A DNA stretch of 5,839 nucleotides from Dehalococcoidia bacterium (GTDB lineage: Bacteria; Chloroflexota; Dehalococcoidia; GIF9; UBA5620). How positions within the stretch are numbered: the stretch's first letter is position 1; each line of letters begins with the position of its first letter. The stretch spans positions 1 to 5,839 of the forward strand of contig JADHWZ010000135.1 in the NCBI GenBank assembly GCA_016783225.1, in the 5' to 3' direction. Positions 5,668 to 5,839 of this stretch are shown here, piece after piece. The notes beneath the pieces are model-generated. The model did no database searches, was not told where the DNA came from, and worked only from the letters and a program-made list of their open reading frames with translations. A program made the position numbers and the translations under genes.

Positions 5668-5839
5668 ATGCAGCCAGGAACAGGTTTCCGACCAATCGAT
5701 TACGTCAAAATAAGTATCTTCGGGGCGGCTTTATCGTTCCTTTGGCCCAGCTTACATACCCTCATAATTCCACTCCGCCTTCTGGAACTTGCCCCTGAAG
5801 CCCAGAAGAATACCTACCTGGGCATTTTGACCTTCTGTG
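5668..5839 (+). CDS. MFS-type permease, N-terminal fragment (cut by right edge)
   Basis: An open frame from ATG 5668 runs off the right edge with 57 complete codons. A short polar N-terminus (MQPGTGFRPIDYVK) is followed by a hydrophobic segment at about residues 15-39, beginning ISIFGAALSFLW, which looks like transmembrane helix 1. The loop APEAQKNTYLG (42-52) and the start of a second hydrophobic stretch (ILTFC) follow. This pattern resembles MFS transporters I recall from Chloroflexota and related bacteria. It would sit in the cytoplasmic membrane; the substrate is unknown. No in-frame start lies between the upstream stop (5626-5628) and this ATG. GGAG at 5653-5656 is rather distant (11 nt). 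It is divergent from the trp operon, so a link to aromatic amino acids is only speculation. Confidence 0.65.
   Translation, partial: MQPGTGFRPIDYVKISIFGAALSFLWPSLHTLIIPLRLLELAPEAQKNTYLGILTFC

Overview
The window holds most of a tryptophan biosynthesis operon on the minus strand (right to left), with its full control region, a divergent intergenic stretch, and the 5' end of a plus-strand transporter gene. In transcription order the operon reads: sigma-70-type promoter (5072-5100), T-box leader with a UGG (Trp) specifier ending in an intrinsic terminator (about 5066-4761), trpE (4740-3268), trpG (3284-2709), trpD (2712-1699), trpC (1688-912), trpF (915-268), and the first 78 codons of a DAHP synthase gene (aroF, 235-1) cut by the left edge. 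The genes are tightly packed: trpE/trpG overlap by 17 nt, trpG/trpD and trpC/trpF by 4 nt, and trpD/trpC and trpF/aroF are separated by 10 and 32 nt. trpB and trpA are not in the window and may lie beyond the left edge.

Together the enzymes take chorismate to indole-3-glycerol phosphate: TrpE+TrpG make anthranilate, TrpD adds the phosphoribosyl group, TrpF isomerises and TrpC closes the indole ring. AroF, in the same transcription unit, catalyses the first step of the shikimate pathway and so feeds chorismate supply. Two control layers are readable: transcription antitermination by uncharged tRNA-Trp at the T-box, and probable allosteric inhibition of TrpE by Trp, whose binding motifs are intact.

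To the right, 5101-5667 (567 nt) has no gene recognisable by homology. It holds a possible 54-codon ORF with a good ribosome binding site and some short inverted repeats. From 5668 a plus-strand gene begins whose 57 visible residues look like the N-terminus of a major facilitator superfamily (MFS) permease.

Organism: a bacterium with roughly balanced GC. A T-box-controlled trp operon with separate trpE, trpG, trpC and trpF and an embedded type I-beta DAHP synthase fits Chloroflexota (class Dehalococcoidia, from my recollection of gene order there) or a Clostridia-like Firmicute. I lean to the former without being able to verify it. Apart from the regulation, this is a conventional biosynthetic locus; I see no mobile element, CRISPR array, tRNA or rRNA, and no evidence of a new system.
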